Assembly (NCBI GenBank): GCA_937951455.1
Contig: CALFBU010000347.1
Coordinates: 1-6,857 of the forward strand
Reading direction: 5' to 3'
Length of the DNA stretch: 6,857 nt
Source: an uncultured Rhizobiaceae group bacterium
GTDB taxonomy: Bacteria; Pseudomonadota; Alphaproteobacteria; Rhizobiales; Rhizobiaceae
Under the pieces are notes generated by a model, which worked only from the letters and a program-made list of their open reading frames with translations, was not told the origin of the DNA and ran no database searches. Shown here one piece after another: positions 5,896 through 6,857 of the stretch. The position numbers and the translations under genes are program-made. Position 1 is the stretch's first letter. Each line of letters opens with the position of its first letter.

Positions 5896-6857
5896 ATGGC
5901 AGCACCAATTTTATTTCTGGAAGACATTCACCTTACATTTGGCGGCACCCCTTTATTGGAGGGTGCAAGCCTTGCCGTGCATCAGGGTGACAAAATATGC
6001 CTGGTCGGGCGAAATGGCTCTGGCAAATCCACACTCATGAAAATTGCAGCAGGTTTGGTAGAGGCAGACAAGGGCGAACGCTTTGTTCAGCCTGGCACGA
6101 CCTTCCATTATTTGCCGCAAGAACCAGACCTTGCTGGTTTTGAAACCGTTGAAGCTTACATTGAAGCAGGCCTTGGCCCTCAAGATGAACTGCACGTAGC
6201 CCTTGCAATGGCGGAAGAGCTTGGCGTGTCACCACAAGCAAAAACAAAAGACTTATCAGGCGGCGAAACGCGGCGTGCAGCACTTGTGCGTGCCCTTGCC
6301 CCTCAACCAGATATCTTGTTTCTGGATGAGCCAACAAACCACCTCGACCTACCCATTATTGAATGGCTGGAAGGAAAGCTCCATCAAGTCAGATCAGCGC
6401 TTGTTCTGATAAGTCACGACAGACGCTTCCTAGAAAATCTTTCACAAGAAACCGTATGGATGGATCGTGGGCAATCACGCCGCATGAGCAAAGGCTTTGC
6501 ACATTTTGAAGATTGGCGCGATGACTTTCTGGAACAGGAAGAACTCGACAGCCATAAGCTATCTCGCAAAATCGTGCGTGAGGAACACTGGATTACCCAT
6601 GGTGTTTCTGGCAGACGCAAACGCAACATGCGCCGCGTCAAGGAACTCGCAGGACTGCGCCAGACAAAAGCCAGCGAACGCAAGGTTGCTGGCGGTGTTA
6701 ACATCACCATGGCTGAGGGTGAAACCTCCGGCAAACTGGTAGCCAAACTCTTCGGCGTTTCAAAATCCTTTGGCGAGCGCAAAATCGTGGATGATCTCTC
6801 CACCATCATCTCACGCGGTGCGCGTGTTGGCATTGTTGGCCCCAATGGCTCCGGCAA
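5896..6857 (+). CDS. uup: ABC-F family ATPase, Uup type, 3' end cut by window edge
   Basis: This cytoplasmic protein has ABC ATPase domains without membrane segments, as in the ABC-F family, whose members act on ribosomes; E. coli Uup was also linked to precise transposon excision. The visible 320 residues contain NBD1: Walker A GRNGSGKS (38-45), signature LSGGE (120-124), Walker B ILFLDEPTNHLD (140-151) with the DEPTNHLD hallmark, and switch SHD (173-175). Only about 75 residues separate Walker A and signature, so the arm insertion is short. A basic linker follows with WITHGVSGRRKRNMRRVKEL (232-251), typical of Uup, then the start of NBD2, stopping inside its Walker A, GPNGSG (315-320). Full-length homologues have about 600 residues. 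The ATG at 5896 matches the conserved N-terminus (MAAPILFLEDIHLTFGG), but no Shine-Dalgarno precedes it. It is divergent from petABC. Confidence 0.93.
   Translation, partial: MAAPILFLEDIHLTFGGTPLLEGASLAVHQGDKICLVGRNGSGKSTLMKIAAGLVEADKGERFVQPGTTFHYLPQEPDLAGFETVEAYIEAGLGPQDELHVALAMAEELGVSPQAKTKDLSGGETRRAALVRALAPQPDILFLDEPTNHLDLPIIEWLEGKLHQVRSALVLISHDRRFLENLSQETVWMDRGQSRRMSKGFAHFEDWRDDFLEQEELDSHKLSRKIVREEHWITHGVSGRRKRNMRRVKELAGLRQTKASERKVAGGVNITMAEGETSGKLVAKLFGVSKSFGERKIVDDLSTIISRGARVGIVGPNGSG

Noticed and set aside
6414..6857. 147-codon open frame on the minus strand
   Set aside because: It is antisense to the well-supported ABC-F gene and its serine/arginine-rich product looks like a shadow translation.
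1..6857. A novel defence, mobile or biosynthetic system
   Set aside because: Every long coding region belongs to a recognisable core family, and I found no transposase, integrase, phage gene, spaced repeat array or cluster of unknown genes.

Overview
The window looks like chromosomal DNA of an alphaproteobacterium, most likely of the Hyphomicrobiales (rhizobial) type. Three things point that way. The bc1 genes are ordered Rieske protein, cytochrome b, cytochrome c1, with b and c1 as separate genes. An apt gene follows them directly. A palindrome resembling the Irr box (iron control element) lies over the proposed pet promoter. The species cannot be named from this sequence, and base composition is moderate, neither GC-rich nor strongly AT-rich.

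Layout. Positions 3-1025 (minus) encode a CNNM/DUF21 plus CBS-domain membrane protein that runs off the left edge a few residues before its expected end. Positions 1172-2128 (minus) encode an NAD(P)-dependent oxidoreductase of the beta-hydroxyacid dehydrogenase family. Positions 2214-2759 (minus) encode adenine phosphoribosyltransferase. A Rho-independent terminator at 2791-2821 (minus) separates apt from the petA-petB-petC operon (5643 down to 2844), which encodes the three catalytic subunits of the cytochrome bc1 complex (respiratory complex III). A divergent intergenic region of about 250 bases (5644-5895) carries the proposed pet promoter and Irr-like operator. From 5896 rightward a Uup-type ABC-F ATPase is read on the plus strand and is cut by the right edge inside its second Walker A motif.

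How the genes work together. The pet genes are a tight operon (gaps of 18 and 19 bases, each gene with a good Shine-Dalgarno) and all key cofactor residues are intact: the Rieske CTHLGC/CPCHGS boxes, four cytochrome b haem histidines, PEWY, and the cytochrome c1 CASCH and axial-Met region. The complex would oxidise ubiquinol and reduce a c-type cytochrome. Iron-responsive control would suit a complex carrying three haems and a 2Fe-2S cluster. apt, the oxidoreductase and the CNNM protein lie on the same strand downstream but have no evident functional link to respiration.

I see no mobile element, CRISPR array, tRNA, rRNA or previously undescribed multi-gene system. This is mostly an ordinary core-genome region. 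The points most worth a second look are the Irr-like box over the pet promoter, the terminator abutting apt, and the variant oxidoreductase family.
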